The notes: a model not told the origin generated them from the sequence alone. Shown: positions 23,026-36,299, counted from the first letter of the stretch. The stretch is DNA of 64,000 nt from Trachythela sp. YZ-2020 (GCA_016169945.1 JADLSH010000382.1:434001-498000); one strand, 5' to 3'. Numbers and translations are program-made.

Positions 23026-24474
23026 TATTACACAATGTACAACATGTCCATTTACATACGTCATCGGTGACCTTAGGTCACCGTCTGACCGCGCGATAAT
23101 TTCCCCCCAAAGTCAGGCATCTTCCCTATGTTTGACGGCATATAACTTCGAAAGTATCGTACGGATTGAGTTCAAATTTTACAAATAATGTTTTTACGTG
23201 CCTTGTTATCCTTTTCCGTGAAAAAAAGTGTTAGTATAGTGATTTTTCACTTCATAGACACTTTAGGTATCCAAACAAGAGACAAGATAGATTTTAAGAG
23301 ACTCAAATAACTAAATCGACTCGAAATCAAAATGATTTTTTGTAATTTAGTTACATTTTCTAATCTGCGGCAATACATTCGTATTTTCAACGAGCTTCTT
23401 TGGCTGTCATCTTGATCACTTAGTTTGGCATTCTCAACGCGTACACTCGCTATAATGTAAAGATGTAGCTAGAGACAAATGTAGTGTCCGTGTTTTATAG
23501 CAGCTGGTCTAAATAAGACACAGTTCCGATATCGATTTAAAATAATGAAAAGCTGAACGACGGCTATGATAATACAGGGGGAAAAAAGCGGAATCCTCGA
23601 TGGAAATGGCGGGAAACTAATGTTTATACGTTCGCCCAAATCCTATCAAATCATATCCCTTCAACGACAGGTACCTTGATATTTGAGCGAATCGTTCGCG
23701 GAAAATACTCTTGGCTAAGTGACTAAGATTGGAGAATTCAAAATTTGAGGTACAATAACAAATAAAAAAATACCTCTTTCCTGGTCGGACTATTTTGGAC
23801 AAATCCTTTTCAGTTTATGCATCACAAAACAGTTGTCTCAAAAACAATTGTGCTACATACGATTTTAAAAGAAATAAAGTGCAATAAGGCAATGTGAAGA
23901 TTGAGTTCAAATCTATATTCATCCCTGCGCACCAATCCGTTCAACTGGTACACGTTAAAATGGAACAAACGCTCTATTGAGCGTTAAGTCTCTGGGGCTA
24001 TTAAAATATACGTCCTGTTTAAAGGTCCAACAGCGGATCTTTTAGCTCTACGGTTATAGACCCGATATTCCTGGCCACGAGCGGGCAAGATTGTAGAATA
24101 TACATGCCTTTGAAAAATATATAACAGTTTTTTCTCTAAAAATGACAAAAATTCCCGTGCAAACCGTTCAATACTCAAAAATAATTAAATACACAAAGTG
24201 GACTATTCGCATCCAAACACATCCATATTATCATATGCAATATAAAGCGGCATTTTTCGCGTTTAATTGTCATGCCGTCTCTCATAGTCTGGATAGCCGT
24301 AATTTATTGACATGCGAACGAAGATTGGTGGATATATCCAAATTTTCCACTGACTTCAGTCACAGAGAAAGGCATCTGTTGTCACTGCACTCCGATCTGA
24401 ATCTCATACTAGAGAAGCTGATTGTTGACTCGAGTTGGAAAGAGGTTCCGCCCCATAACGTTAAAACCTATGGG

Positions 24475-24943
24475 TTATCCTCCCGAACATATCTTTGTGG
24501 AGAGTCCATTCTGAGGGACTGTTGAAATGTCTAGATGGTGTCTGCAACATCGTTGGATGTGCCCGGAATGCGCTTTGCCGTAACCCGTGAACCAGCATAC
24601 AGAACAACCGTCCACAAGTCGGTGGATTGAAGCGATTGTGTGCCTCCCCTCTTGTTCACGTAAGCTACCGTGTCGAGTTGTCCATCTGTAGGAGTACATG
24701 TTTCGGGGAATTTCTGCATGACTTGAAGAGAGCTAACAGTGCCAGATACGATGTTTTTAGTTCCAGTAATTTAATTGATGGGCGATTGTGCCACTTCGGG
24801 TTGTCATCGACCTCATATGGTAGCCCTGGCCATGTTGCACCCCAGACCAGTGAGAGAGGTGTCTGTAACTGCTGGGCATTTAGTTCCTGAAGATCTGGGG
24901 AAGTCAACCAGCGGAGCTCCTCCTTTGAGAGTGCGCTGAACAA
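24475..24943 (-). pseudogene. DIRS-like retrotransposon RNase H fragment
   Basis: Read on the minus strand, one frame gives ELRWL, DDNPKWHNRPSIKLLELKT, SYLALLAL and VLLQMDNSTR, and a shifted frame continues VAYVNKRGGTQS and IPGTSNDVADTIS. This is the RNase H order of DIRS-type elements: first acidic residue in LLELK, next in QMDN, then YVNKRGGT, then the closing D of VAD. At least one frameshift lies at about 24660. RT and the tyrosine recombinase are not recognised on either side, so this is a fragment. DIRS rather than Gypsy is preferred because of the YVNKRGGT block. Confidence 0.7.
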
Positions 24944-25618
24944 TCGGAGTTAGGAAGTCAAGGATTCAGGCGGGCATTGGCATTTCCCTGGAGAACTATG
25001 CATCTTTCAACATCCCCTTGATCATATCTGGATCTGGGTCGTCACTCCCTCCCTCCCCCCACACACCATCCCAATCTAACGCTGTAAGGGTGGCGAGGAG
25101 AAGGCGTGTCGCGAAGACGAATGTAGCCAGCATTTCACCTTGCCCATCATCAATGGCAAAGACTTATTTAGTCTTGGCATACCCATGTTTTTGCGGATAT
25201 CCTCTCTCATGCCAGCCTCCATGGTAGGAGCAACATGAACGGGGTGCCCTGGATTCCAGGGAAGTTATCAACTAGCCCGTTCCAGGTTTCTAGGACAAGA
25301 GGCTTAGCAAATGTTGGGTTTGTACGCAAGTATGTCACTGGATAATTGCACTTTTTTCATCGTGTTGTATTTGAAATACTTATCGATATTTGGTCAGCTA
25401 CATTTCAAGTTATGCAAGGTCTTACTTGTCTTTGAAAACTTTATGTCTATTAAGTATAGCCCGCGTAGCAGCCGGTTAATTAATTTTGAATATTAAGTAC
25501 AACTTGTTTATCAGTTTTGTAAGGGAATTGCATGTCAAACTAGCAGTTGATAGACTATGTGTTCTTTGTCCATAAGAGTTATAAAATATATTTGACAACT
25601 GGACTATATATTTTATAT

Positions 25619-26335
25619 TTACTGTCGTATTTCAAACTTGTTGTATAAGCATAATTTAGAGACGTGGCCATTCACGTAACATTTTTTATTGCCGTCAGGT
25701 AAATAGAACTTAAACCAATTGCCCACAGAGCTCCCAAAGCCGTATGCACGTAACTTTGGCAGCAATATTCCATGATTCACAATACAAAACGCCTTCTTGA
25801 GGTCCAGGAAAACCACCGCATTAACATTGCTTCGATCAATATTGTAGGACCAGTTATTAGTGGCCGCAAGAAGTGCAGTGATCGTGGAGTGAAGATATAG
25901 GAACCCTGATTGACAATTAGATAGGAGATTGTTATCAATTAAAAAGGCGGAAACTCGATCCCTATGCTCTCCCTCTTTAAATAATGGAATGACTTTTGAG
26001 CATTTCCAATCGTCAGAGAAGCTACTATAGAGGTAATGGGAACAAATAATAATTGCACAGATGGATTCCGCTATCAGGTCAGCACAATCGCGAAGTAACC
26101 TAGCCGATATTTTATCCAAACTGGTAGCTTTAGATTTCCACCGTTTGGTCAAAAAGGTGAAATGCGGCCAACCGATTTGTCTGGTGTAGCTGAAAATCAT
26201 CACCACTATTTTGACATGTGAGATCGTCAAGGTGTGTAACGCCATTTCCAAAACAAGGAATTTTGTTGGCAAGTTTAGGACCTATACTAGCAAACTGTAA
26301 CTCCTCGGGGTTAACTCCTGAGGTTCACTGACTAT
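25619..26335 (-). pseudogene. LINE RT fragment with internal deletion
   Basis: The frame 25619-26272 contains KISARLLRDCADLIAESICA, DDWKCSKVIPLFKEGE, LLSNCQSGFL, LDLKKAFCIVNHGILLPKL and FKFYLPDGNKKCYVNG, matching RT fingers and palm of CR1/L2-like LINEs. Between FKEGEHRD and SAFLIDNN the expected NYRPISxxxxxxKxxE segment is missing, a deletion of roughly 30 codons. The usual KAFDTVNH reads KAFCIVNH, so the first catalytic Asp of the palm is lost. Upstream, in another frame, GPKLANKIPCFGNG extends it to about 26335. No YxDD box remains. Confidence 0.85.
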
Positions 26336-26734
26336 AATTATAAAGATGCATTTATTTTGATTTTCTTTACATGTGAACTAGATTGTTTCCTTGAGGTAGG
26401 TTCGTTAACAATACCCCTAGTCTCTTCATATAATCTTACGATTAAACTGCCTTGAGTATGAGGATATCCCTCTTGTGCATATGTTATATTAATTCTAAAA
26501 CCTGACATTTCCGTGAATTCAGTTAAATACTTCATGTTAGTCACTACGGAGGATGGAGACTTCTCTAAGGCTATCCAGCTGAAATCTATTTTTCAACAAA
26601 ATTTTCCCACGAACCTGAAATCATAATTTCGCGAACAAGTTTTTCAGTTATAACCCACAGAAACGATCACAGAGACCATTTATGATCGAAATCTGTTGAC
26701 AAAACTTCTTTAACAACAATATATTCTCGTAAAC

Positions 26735-26972
26735 ACAGCATTTATTCCCAGCCCGGGTAGGCGCGAGCCATGCAGTTCGGGTCATTGCTTTTATATGGAC
26801 AATTCCAGTCTGCTTATATGCGAGATATCGGGTCAGTCGAGACGGGATCTCGCTTATAGGAGGGCCAGCTCGGTTTCCATATAAACGGAACATAAAATTT
26901 AATAGAAAATAATAGCAAACGTGGGAACTCGCCAAAACCGGGCAAGTTCGGGTGCCCCATATAAACAGCCAC
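26735..26972. mobile_element. partial element ending in ATATAAACAGCC
   Basis: The right end CCCCATATAAACAGCC matches the terminal repeat of element C (52974-54653). The body repeats ATATGGACAA / CCATATAAAC and GGGCAAGTTCGGG-like motifs that also occur in C. The left end was not found. No coding region. Confidence 0.45.
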
Positions 26973-26989
26973 TAAGAATGAGATAAAAG

Positions 26990-27575
26990 AAGAAGGGCTA
27001 TTTAATACTAATATATAAATTACGGGTTAATAAAGCATCTTTCCAGATCTACTCATCTATTATAGTAGGCCCGTAAATAATCTCCAGCAAGAATTTGAGC
27101 CTGCAATACCCTGGTGCTACAGTAACTTTAATATTCTGAAACTGTATTAAATTCAAACGATTGGAAGACGGGATTTAATTTCATAGTAGCTATATATATT
27201 TATGTCAACGAGGTCCTTTTGTCCATACTTACACAACTATACGAGCAATACGAGTCAATATAAATTGTTAATTAAGATAACGTTTGACAAAAGCAAAACT
27301 CTTTTTGTGTGGTTTAGCTACTTTAATTGGCTCATGTCCAACGGCACAGCAAATTTAAAGTTTATCAAAAAAATTCAAGAATTTCAAACGCGACCTGCAA
27401 AATTCCATAATTGGTACAGACTGTAAAAATTGATGTGCTTTACTACACATTCTCTTGTGAAGTTATTACTCGCACTAAAGTCACAAAAGGTACCTTGTTC
27501 GAAAAAGAAAAGAACAGGCTTTAAAATATGATCTAATTCGTTTTATAACCCGAAAAATGTACACTTACCGTTTCG
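26990..27575. repeat. repeat R, copy 2, left part
   Basis: Collinear with about 15995-16680 of copy 1: AGATCTACTCATCTA, AATTTGAGCCTGCAATACC, GATTGGAAGACGGGATTT, CAAAATTCCATAATTGG and GAACAGGCTTTAAAA blocks. It breaks at ACTTACCGTTTCG (27575) and resumes at 56595 as GTGAACTTGCCAAAAATAGC, the same join that is continuous in the tandem units (ACTTACCGTTTCAGTATCTG...). Confidence 0.8.
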
Positions 27576-27830
27576 TGTTATTTTCAGGGAGTTATTTTAA
27601 CTCCAAAAACGGGGGTTAGCAAAAAAGGTTCAAAATAATCCGGGTTTTTTTAGTTACAAATAACTCCATTTCTGGGGTTAAAATTTAACTCCACTTTTGG
27701 AGTTACAATAACTCTCATTTCGGAGTTAATACGAATAACTCCATTTCTGGGGTTAAATTTAACCCTCATTTTGGGGGTTAAAAATGTTTAACTCCGTTTC
27801 TGGAGTTAAACTATAGCGCTCTTCGAAGAC
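27576..27830. repeat. O left terminus with AACTCC/GGAGTTA cluster
   Basis: About ten copies of a motif like AACTCCATTTCTGGGGTTA occur in both orientations in 250 bp, matching a similar cluster at 56405-56594. This may be an array of transposase-binding sites or simple slippage of a palindromic unit. Confidence 0.75.
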
Positions 27831-27835
27831 GTACC

Positions 27836-27965
27836 CTCGTCTTTTTAACTGTTTCTACACATTTTAATGTTATAAAAACTAAATCATTTAAAATTATCAT
27901 TTATGATTTAGCTTTTATAACATTAAACAACTGTCTGTGTAGAAAAAGTTAAAAAGACGATGATA
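27836..27965. repeat. hairpin (MITE-like)
   Basis: The arms CGTCTTTTTAACTGTTTCTA... (about 27838-27887) and their complement (about 27905-27962) enclose a short centre. ATGTTATAAAAACTAAATCAT pairs with the block at about 27902. Confidence 0.7.
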
Positions 27966-30900
27966 ATTATGTCTTCCCAGCGCGCTATGATTACTAATCC
28001 TTTAATAACTTACTTGGCAAAATGGCTAAGCATTCATAATACAAAAGCCTCTCAATTGACAACTATTTAAGTTTTCCATGGAATATGTTCTACATCAATC
28101 GCCATGTAATAATTATTATAATATGCATGGTTCTACAAATTAATGTGTATTCTGAATCTTGATTCCAATTCAGTGACACAAAGTTTCCAAGTTTACTTTG
28201 ATCGATTGAATTGATTACATCCAACAATAGCTGGTTAATACCCAACACTTTCCTCTTAACAAGTAAAGCTTCTGGTATGAGACAGAATAAAATAACAAAG
28301 GACACATTAGGGTGTATTAATTGGTGTATTAATTGCAGCTTACATGCATGCAGTGTCCTCTGACTAGCTTTATTGTTTACAAATTGAAAAATATATATAT
28401 GCAAGTATAGTTGTTATAACTTTCTCAGTTAAAGTCCTGACACCCACCTTGGAAACAGACCTAAGGGTTCAACCTCTGAAGTACTAGCCACTAAGTCCTA
28501 GTAGAGCTAAGGTTGTTATTATTGGGTTAGTACTCCTAAGGTCTTGCAAATCCCAGTTGAGAGTCAGGATGCTTTTGATAAATAATAATGACAAAAACAA
28601 CTAATTAAACATCAGTAAGACAGCATTTATATTCTACAGCATTAAGTAAGGCTTTTGTAGTTTTGACTGAATGCAAATAATAACAAATCAACATAACATA
28701 TTAACACGTGATGTACATTCATTAAATCGTTACTGGCAATGTGCCTTCTATATTACCAACTGTATGGCAATGTCACTTGATTGTCCACCAGTACCACCAC
28801 ACAATTTTGTTTATCAAAGAGAGACATTTGTCCAGTACAAATCTGTTGATGGTAACCCTCTCTCCATATATATAAGCATCCTTTGGATTGTTCAAGAGAG
28901 TTGCTTAATGAACCCATATACAGCATGATATTTATTTACATGAAGCCAAATCAAAATCCCAGTCTCTTGTCCCAAACTCAATCCCAGTTTAAGAGCGAAA
29001 CTTGGCGCAATCCCTGGGGCGAGTTGAAGAAATCCAATATGACGACGCATGGAAGGAGTGTTTTGTGGATTTCTTTGCTTTTCAAGTTCATAAAACAGCT
29101 TCCCAAAGGTTTTAAAATGTTAAAGAAGTCATTTTGCTCCGTTATTTCTCTTTTTATGCTTTGAAAACAGGCAAGCTCACTCTTTTTGAAAAATCCAATT
29201 TATCCCATCAACATTCCCAAGTTACTTCCCCATCATTTGTTTAAACTAAACAGAAACAGATTAAATACTTAGCTATATAAGGTATAACAATATTGTTCAC
29301 TGATCAGAAAGATTCCAGTATTTTTAGTACTCATTTGAGCAAAGAATTAGATGTAATTTAATTAAATCCAAACATGCCGATATCAAGAACAAAAATTGTA
29401 CAACATGTTTGTAGACTTTTCAATACTTTTTTAATCATTTTATAAGGCTGGTATATAAATACAGGATTATTTGTGTTAAACACATGGTATAAATACAATA
29501 AAAGTCAAATTTACTTAAATTATTATTCTAAAGTTTGAAAACACACCAGGTCTAATTCACATAAATACTCAAAACAATTTGTATAATCATGAAATTTGGC
29601 TAACATTACCAAGTGCACTATGAATGATTGATAGTAAGCACTGACATAATGACTTCAGAACACTGTTTTGAATAAAGTAAGCACAATTGCCATACAAAAT
29701 GTCAATGTGTGGCCATTTCCTCATAATTGAAAGCTTACATAAAAGAGCATGTTATGTGAATATTATATTTCCAAAAGACCCAAGATGATTAATAAGAGCC
29801 TTTTACTAGACTTGACAGTGTTGTATCAACAACATGGAATAATTTATCGGGAAGAAAAAACATAAATAATACTAAATCTTTGGAGAAATGGCCTAAAACA
29901 GGGAAATTGTCAGGCAAATGTAGGCCAATAATGCCCAAGGTGTATTTAAAATCCAAGCCAAAGTAGAAAATGATTTGCCAGTTACTCTACCAATAATTTT
30001 GAAAACACAAAACAGTAAGATATGAATCAATACCAAATTGCTATAACATTTTCTTATGTGGGCTGCAGTCAGTGATGGCTGACACACACATATTCAGAGC
30101 TTAAAATTTATATCGCGCGCATTTTCCCCAGCATACCACTAATTTTTCCATGAAGCTTGACTAATAAAGATAATTTTAAGCCATATTTCAGAGAACGGCC
30201 AGGGGCAAAATCTTAAGATATGTTTATTTATATGTCATATTTTGCAAACACACATTGAATTTGGCAAAGCAAGCATGCCTATACTGTATTTAAGACAGCC
30301 ATAAGACACTTAAACCCAAACAAATCAATGCGGCATTTCCTGACTCATAATAACCAATACTTGAGCAGCCTCAAGAAAGTGTTTGCATCTATATTTACTT
30401 TATAGCAAAGCAACACAGGAGCAATTTCATAAGCATATGACATGACATTTTCACTGCATAAGTGCATTTGGCAATTACAACATCTAGCACATTTTTCCTA
30501 TGAATGTTTCAAGTTTTAATAGAACAAAGTATGATTTAGCTTTCATAAAATACCTTTTCTAGCTAAAGACCACGGCCAGATTTTGGAAAATTTAAGGAGG
30601 AATATGTGTCATTTTCTTCAAAATGTGTATTTTAAGACACTAGTAATTCCTGATGAGGAAGGACAAACAAATTATTGAACATACCTGTGGAAACAACAAC
30701 AACTCAGCTTCCATTAGCAGTAAAATAAGGACACTTTGCTTGTTTCCAGATTGCTATATCCTGCTTCTTAAATTCAGACAAGGAGTGAAAAAGTCCATTT
30801 AAAAAAATTCTTCGCATGTTTTCGAGTTCTTAAGCCGTAATATCCATCGGTATAAGCACCACAACTTAATATTTCAAGAAACACTTTAATTTCCATAAAT

Positions 30901-31017
30901 AGTCCAGTAAAAAGCACAAAAATCCTCTGAAAAATCAACTTTTCAACGTTCGAAGCATAAAACGGCGGGTGAAGAAATGCGCCCGCTATACTTTAGACAG
31001 CGTCCGCAAAATGCCCA
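27966..31017. other. O internal region, no gene recognised
   Basis: About 3 kb of AT-rich sequence. Short frames on both strands (for example 28090-28404 minus, 28671-28928 plus, 28883-29164 plus) have no motif and no consistent splice context. A weak inverted pair around 28431-28570 (GTCCTGACACCC / GAGTCAGGATGC) may mark another hairpin. Confidence 0.5.
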
Positions 31018-31860
31018 CCTGTTGCATAGAGTAAGGAATGAATAGAGAGACAGGTCCTTTGATCTTTTTGGGACCACCGACAGCGGCTTCCGGTTGACGG
31101 CGGCCATTAGTCTGGCCAGAAGATTTGCAAATTCGTATTAGAAAATATATGGGGAATTTGCATTATTTGCTACTAAATCGCGTTTTTTAGTGATTTTTTT
31201 TCATAATTCCATCTTTTGAACTCGGAAATACAAATGAGAAAGGTAAGAAAGTATTTTTAACGTTTAAATTGTAAAGGAAAACATATTTATCGGCCGATAT
31301 TCGCTACTCGAAGGAGTGACAGGAGCGAGACTATGAGGGCACACGTTTATTTATAAACTTCAAGAAATACTTTTAATGTAAACATACCTCTTTGGTATGA
31401 CAGTACAAAGAGTATTAAGGCTCTAATATTCTACACTTTCTAGCTAAATCTGCTCAGCGTATAAAGTGTAATATAAATGTGAATGCCATTTTCAATATTA
31501 AATTGACAAAACTTTAGAATACCCAGCAACTGATCATATCTATGACTTTAGTGTCATCAGAAAATCTTTCAAATTTTAAAGTACTGATATGTTGACTGAT
31601 ATAATGAGAAATTTAAAGTACTTATATGTTATAATGTATGTTGCCTGACTTGCCTCACCCTGAGTCCCTAACCATCTAGTATGTGTACAACACTACAACC
31701 TAGTTTGCTGTGATATAAATTTCAAGAAGGAATAATATATATATATATTCGGAGTGGCTGGGTGTACGTGTTCTAAAGTTAATCCTAAAAATTGCAATAT
31801 TATATTTAGTATATATATTATAGCCTGGTTCACCAATTATGCAACACAAGGTTAACAAGT

Positions 31861-34800
31861 TCATAGGTGTGTGACTTTGATATATTTTCTGCTTTTCTTT
31901 CTGGGAGCCGCAAGTTCCCTGTTGGCAAATTTGATAGTGTAAAAAATGCGCATCCTCAGGAACAACTTGAGCATATATTCCAAAGGGAATGATGGACAGT
32001 GCTCAAATGGGATCGGAATGTACTTAAGTGTCTTCAGCAGCTGATCACCAATCTTTGTGGACTTTGTGAAAACAGAAAAGTTTTTCACAAAGCTATCTTC
32101 CAGGCACAACATGTAGTCAAGAAAAGGCTGCGATGGCACATGTAGTCCTCCTTCAGAACTGTTCTCTTTGTAGTTCTTGAAGTAGATGAACAATGTACTG
32201 GTGGAATCCAAAGCATCTGATTTCAGAGTTTCTTTACACATCGAACAATCATGTTGCAAAAAACATTTCTTGAGGTTATATCCAGCGACATATGCGACAG
32301 CATTTTCTTGAATGATACAGTTGCTGACATTCTGCTCTCTGTAATCAGTCTTGCCAATGACCAATGTTTGTGGCTGAGGGTGTGGCCTTATAAGTGCAGA
32401 AGCATTGAACTTCTTGGAAAACTGGGAAAGGATGGAATCCAAATCCTCAGCACAGTTACCAGAAGTAGAAGTGAGAAGAGAACTGAACAGAAGTTTTCTA
32501 AATGCCCTAGTGAACTGAGTTGGTGTAGGGTTATCACTATTCCCTCCCTGTTGGCGAATGGTCCCAAAGAAATTTTCTATTGGGTCTGTATTTAATCTTC
32601 TGGTAAATAAAAACTTGAAATCATGGTTTTTCTTCAGATCATCCCAGCTTAAGAGAATAGCATTTAGGGTAATGAGCCACCCCTTCAGACACTTAATTCT
32701 ACCTGTTACGTTTTTAAGCCCATCATATACTTGCAAACTTTGTATAAAAGTTATGGCCTCCTTGAAATAATTTACATGACCTGAGTTGTCACTGACGGCC
32801 CTCTTAAGCTCCTTAGGTGAATGTAATGTGGAACTGTTGACACTATCAAACAAATAATCAAATTTTGAAACAAATTGGGCTGTTCCCATGGCAGATGGTG
32901 CCAAGAACCCTAAACTGACGTATGTACAAATTGAAGCTGCAACTGTGTGGCTTAATACTTGTGTTGCATACTTAACTTTCATTTTTGCAAAATTGTTAGG
33001 ACGTATGTGCTTGTTTGTTAGTTTAGGTGCAGATCTGATAGTGAGAGACTTATCTTTGGCATAAAATACATCTATATCTTTCCAAGAAGCAACAAGATTA
33101 TCAAACTTAAATGTGTACTTCAAGAAATTATTTCTTACGCACATAAGAATGAGAGGCGGATCAAACATAAGGAAATAGATTTTGTTGTTATGTGTGAACC
33201 ATGGTTTTTCCGGTGTAATCCCCAAGTGATTAATAGCCCAACTGTAGAAATTTGAACCCATATCAGACATAACAATAGCTTCCTTGATAATGCTATCTAA
33301 ATTATCCGTAGAACATGAGCCATTGACCAATACATAACCAATGGGTTGTTTCCATTTCCCTGAAATGCTTCGTGCCAACAGAACTAAGGCAGAGTTTGCA
33401 ATCTCATTACTTCGATAGCCACCACCAAAGTCTTCCAAGCCAACAATCATGTCTGCTGGGATGTTGTAGCACAGATGGTTTTTAAGGGCCATCTCATCTA
33501 TGCAAAGGGTACAAAGCTTTTCCATATCACTCATGTGGATAACCTTTTGCTCAATTGCCTTTAAGATCCCTTGAGATATGCCAGCACTGGTTAGTATTCG
33601 TGAAATATATGCCTTAAGAGATGTTTTGGATGGTAAAATAAATAGCTTAGACAACACACTGTAAGCTTTGCCGCTAGCATGGTATAATGAGAGAGCCAAA
33701 GTCTTCATCTCAGGAGAATAACGTCTCCCGTGTTTCTTTCCAGTGTGTAGTTTTATCTGCTCTCTTATAAAACTCGACATATGGTCTGGCAATTTTGCAA
33801 GGGCATCTTCTAGGGAAATCTCATTTTTGTTCTTCTTTCTACTTAGTTTTTTCCTAAGTTTTCTCAACTCCCGATCTTTTAGCTTACAAGCATGTTTCAG
33901 CTTCTTTTTTCTGGGTGTATCTGGGTTGGTTTTATAGCTTGCCTTGTCAACTTGCACTTGGGAGTCTTCAAGTGAAAGCATATAAAATGTATATCATTCA
34001 ATTTGCTTATAACATAAGTGGACTTGCAAATAACACTGATTACCCTACAAGATCGGCGATTACTGTACCTTCATCATTTGTACCAGTTATATTACTTGTA
34101 CCATCATCTTCCCGTTCATTTTGGTGATCTGGAATGTCTTGGTCATCTGGAACATGTTGCGCTATTATGAACAATGTGTTTTTTATTAACAATTACTTTT
34201 GTTGTCGTATATTACTACGTATGTACTATGGAGATATTTTAGAAATATTATCATTGTCACTATTAAGTTAACTGTATATATACAATACTTACACCCTAAT
34301 AGGTTTTCCGAGATTCTCTTTTTTTTCGTCTTTTTCCTACAAATGTATGAAGGTGGAAATAAAAGACGAAAGTTTTCTGTTATCATGTTATATCATTATG
34401 AAACCGGATTGTTACGGAAAATCTGGGTTTAAGGTTCTTACAATATTTGTATACCTTTTAATGCTTCATCTTCGTCCCTTAATTCCAGGAGTCTTCTTTT
34501 TCGACCAACTTTTGGCGGTGGATTTGGGACATTAAAAACTGTTGGTTTCGCTTGGTCATTCAGCCGGGTTTTTTTCGTCGCGTTCACAAACGTACAATCT
34601 TCGAAATGACTGGCACATAGTCTGCAATTCGTGTACAAATACGAATAACTTTTGTTTAATAAGTCCTGACGCCGACACGAAATAACCCACTCTTTTGATC
34701 TAAAATCATAGATAGGAATTTATTTTTTCTTTACTTTTTGAATCCTCCACATCAGTTGAAAAAGTTGTATTTCTAGCATTGTTATTTCACTGGTAAGTTG

Positions 34801-34951
34801 CCTTTGGATACAGTATGGGACATTACCTTTTGGGATCCTTGGGAAATCGAAAAAAACTCAGGTCTGGCCTGGATGCTTTGCTCTTGCTGCAGTTACAGGC
34901 TGAGCAATGTGTCCTTGTTCCTCCAGATTTATTATTTTTCGTTTTTGACAT
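31861..34951 (-). CDS. THAP-domain P-element transposase (spliced)
   Basis: Exon 1 (34951-34827) starts at MSKTKNN and encodes CSACNC and LSFFRFPKDPK, the first half of a THAP C2CH zinc finger. It ends in AAAAG|GTAATG. Exon 2 (34699-34455) gives EWVISCRRQDL, LCASHF and KPTVFNVP, the rest of the finger, and ends in AAAG|GTATAC. A small exon near 34295-34315 and an acidic one near 34055-34160 are likely but not fixed. The main exon (31861 to about 33981, 706 codons open) has a basic linker, the CIDEMALK motif (D162), SDMGSN (D240), FDPP (D274) and TDPIENFFGTIRQQGG (E469), the catalytic layout of P transposases. In the usual DPPHLxK motif His and Lys read Leu and Met. No stop or frameshift in the main exon. 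The protein would bind element ends through THAP and cut and paste DNA. P rather than hAT is clear from the GTIRQQGG block. Confidence 0.85.
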
Positions 34952-35334
34952 CAGACAAAATCCCAAAAGTAGCAAATAAATGATCAGCGCGTTGCGAGTC
35001 GACTTCATTGAAGCGAAAATAGAGTAGATATAAATAGAGGTGTCGTAAATCAACTTGGGTGTGTCAGACATAGTCAGATCTATTTAAGTCAATCAGTGTT
35101 GGATAAATAGATGGACTGTTTTTCAAGTTTGGGCTTTTGTCGAGCGTCAGAAGTCGAGGGTGGAAGGTCGAATGTTGAGGTCGAAAGTCGAAAAATTGAT
35201 TTCATTGGTTGAGTTTGAGTAGAATGCTGAATGGTGTAAAACTTTTAAAAACTATACTTTTGTCAATTTACAGAACTTCTTTTCATAAATATTAACATGA
35301 AATATTGATTAGTAAGTTAAATTAATGATATTAA

Positions 35335-35505
35335 ATTTAGCTTTTATAATAGTTGTTAAATTGACAAGGCCACGGTCATAACTTAAAATAGTTATGAAAA
35401 TAGTTATGAAACTAGTTATGAAAATAGTTCAAAAATAGTTATGAAAATAGTTCAAAAATAGTTATGACTGCGGCCTTGTCAATTTAACAACAATTATAAA
35501 ATCTA
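35335..35505. repeat. hairpin with 12-bp tandem core
   Basis: Arms around TAGTTGTTAAATTGACAAGG (about 35352-35371) and the complement (about 35473-35492) flank repeated ATAGTTATGAAA units. MITE-like, within the P element upstream of its gene. Confidence 0.7.
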
Positions 35506-36299
35506 TATGTGATATTAAAAAAACCCCAGTAAGTTTAGTATATATATTTTATTTTACATGCATGTTACAAAAAAGAATATGGTGCACTCCCATATCCAGT
35601 TAAATACTACCACCTACTACATGTACATACCATTATTCTATGCATGCAAAAACAATTAAAAATTAACTACTTGACTATGACTTGACACATGCACAGTTAA
35701 CAGGGGTGGCATCGATTTTCAGGTGGGACTTATTGAGTAATCAAAAAAGAAACAAGCTCTTGAAATTCCTCATTTTAAAAAGTGGTTCTTTATTATTTCC
35801 CAGGTATTTTCAAAGAGATATGCCACTCCTGATAACTGATAATTTTTGTAATTAAGGTGCTAAGGTCTCCCTTTTTAAAATTGTCTGCCATGTTAGACAG
35901 AGCACATAAAGTAGCGTGCACTGAAGTGCATTGCTACTCAATGGGTTAAAACAAATAGTATTAGTCATATCAACAGAAAAATTTTCAAAGGTGGAGTGTG
36001 TTGAATAATGTTGCATAAAACCAAAGAACTTCACAAAACCAATTCATCATTGATGTGGAATTCCACCACTTGAAGGGAACAATTTATAATTGATATAGTC
36101 ATAGTCATTCAAGTTTGGAAGACATAGAATGCAATGTCTGTGGTATTCCAGTAAGTCGCCTACAAATACAGTAAAACAAACCTTGTATATAAGTATGTAT
36201 AATACTTCACTATGCCAAGTACTGTATATACTCTATGTATACTCCCATCTATACCGTCCATATATTTTGCAAACTATATATTATATATTACCAAATAAC
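35506..36299. other. non-coding P-element interior
   Basis: No gene seen between the hairpin and the right terminal repeat. Short frames here are not conserved. Confidence 0.45.

Larger units (their letters stand above)
15840..23960. repeat. large repeat R, copy 1
   Basis: Long AT-rich blocks recur in the same order at 26990-27575 plus 56595-57556 (copy 2) and at 62285-64000 (copy 3). Landmarks are TTTTACCCGACAGC near 15866 (TTTTACCCGACGGC near 62300), the AGCAAGAACTGATTTTA-like block, CGCCGAATTGAAGCAATTCGG near 16950 (57383 in copy 2), and GTGAAAACGAGCGGTGTAAA near 21941 (63166 in copy 3). Copy 1 also holds ~1.24-kb tandem units. No intact gene. R may be an old large non-autonomous element or a macrosatellite. 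Confidence 0.75.

Noticed and set aside
25018..25227. Ser/Pro-rich plus-strand frame
   Set aside because: Lies next to the DIRS fragment on the opposite strand; no motif, likely chance.
32251..32770. Plus-strand frames within the P-transposase exon
   Set aside because: Antisense shadows without motifs.
34186..34386. Minus-strand 66-codon frame as a THAP exon
   Set aside because: Reads through a likely intron; the THAP finger is complete in exons 1 and 2 and this frame has no Cys/His pattern.
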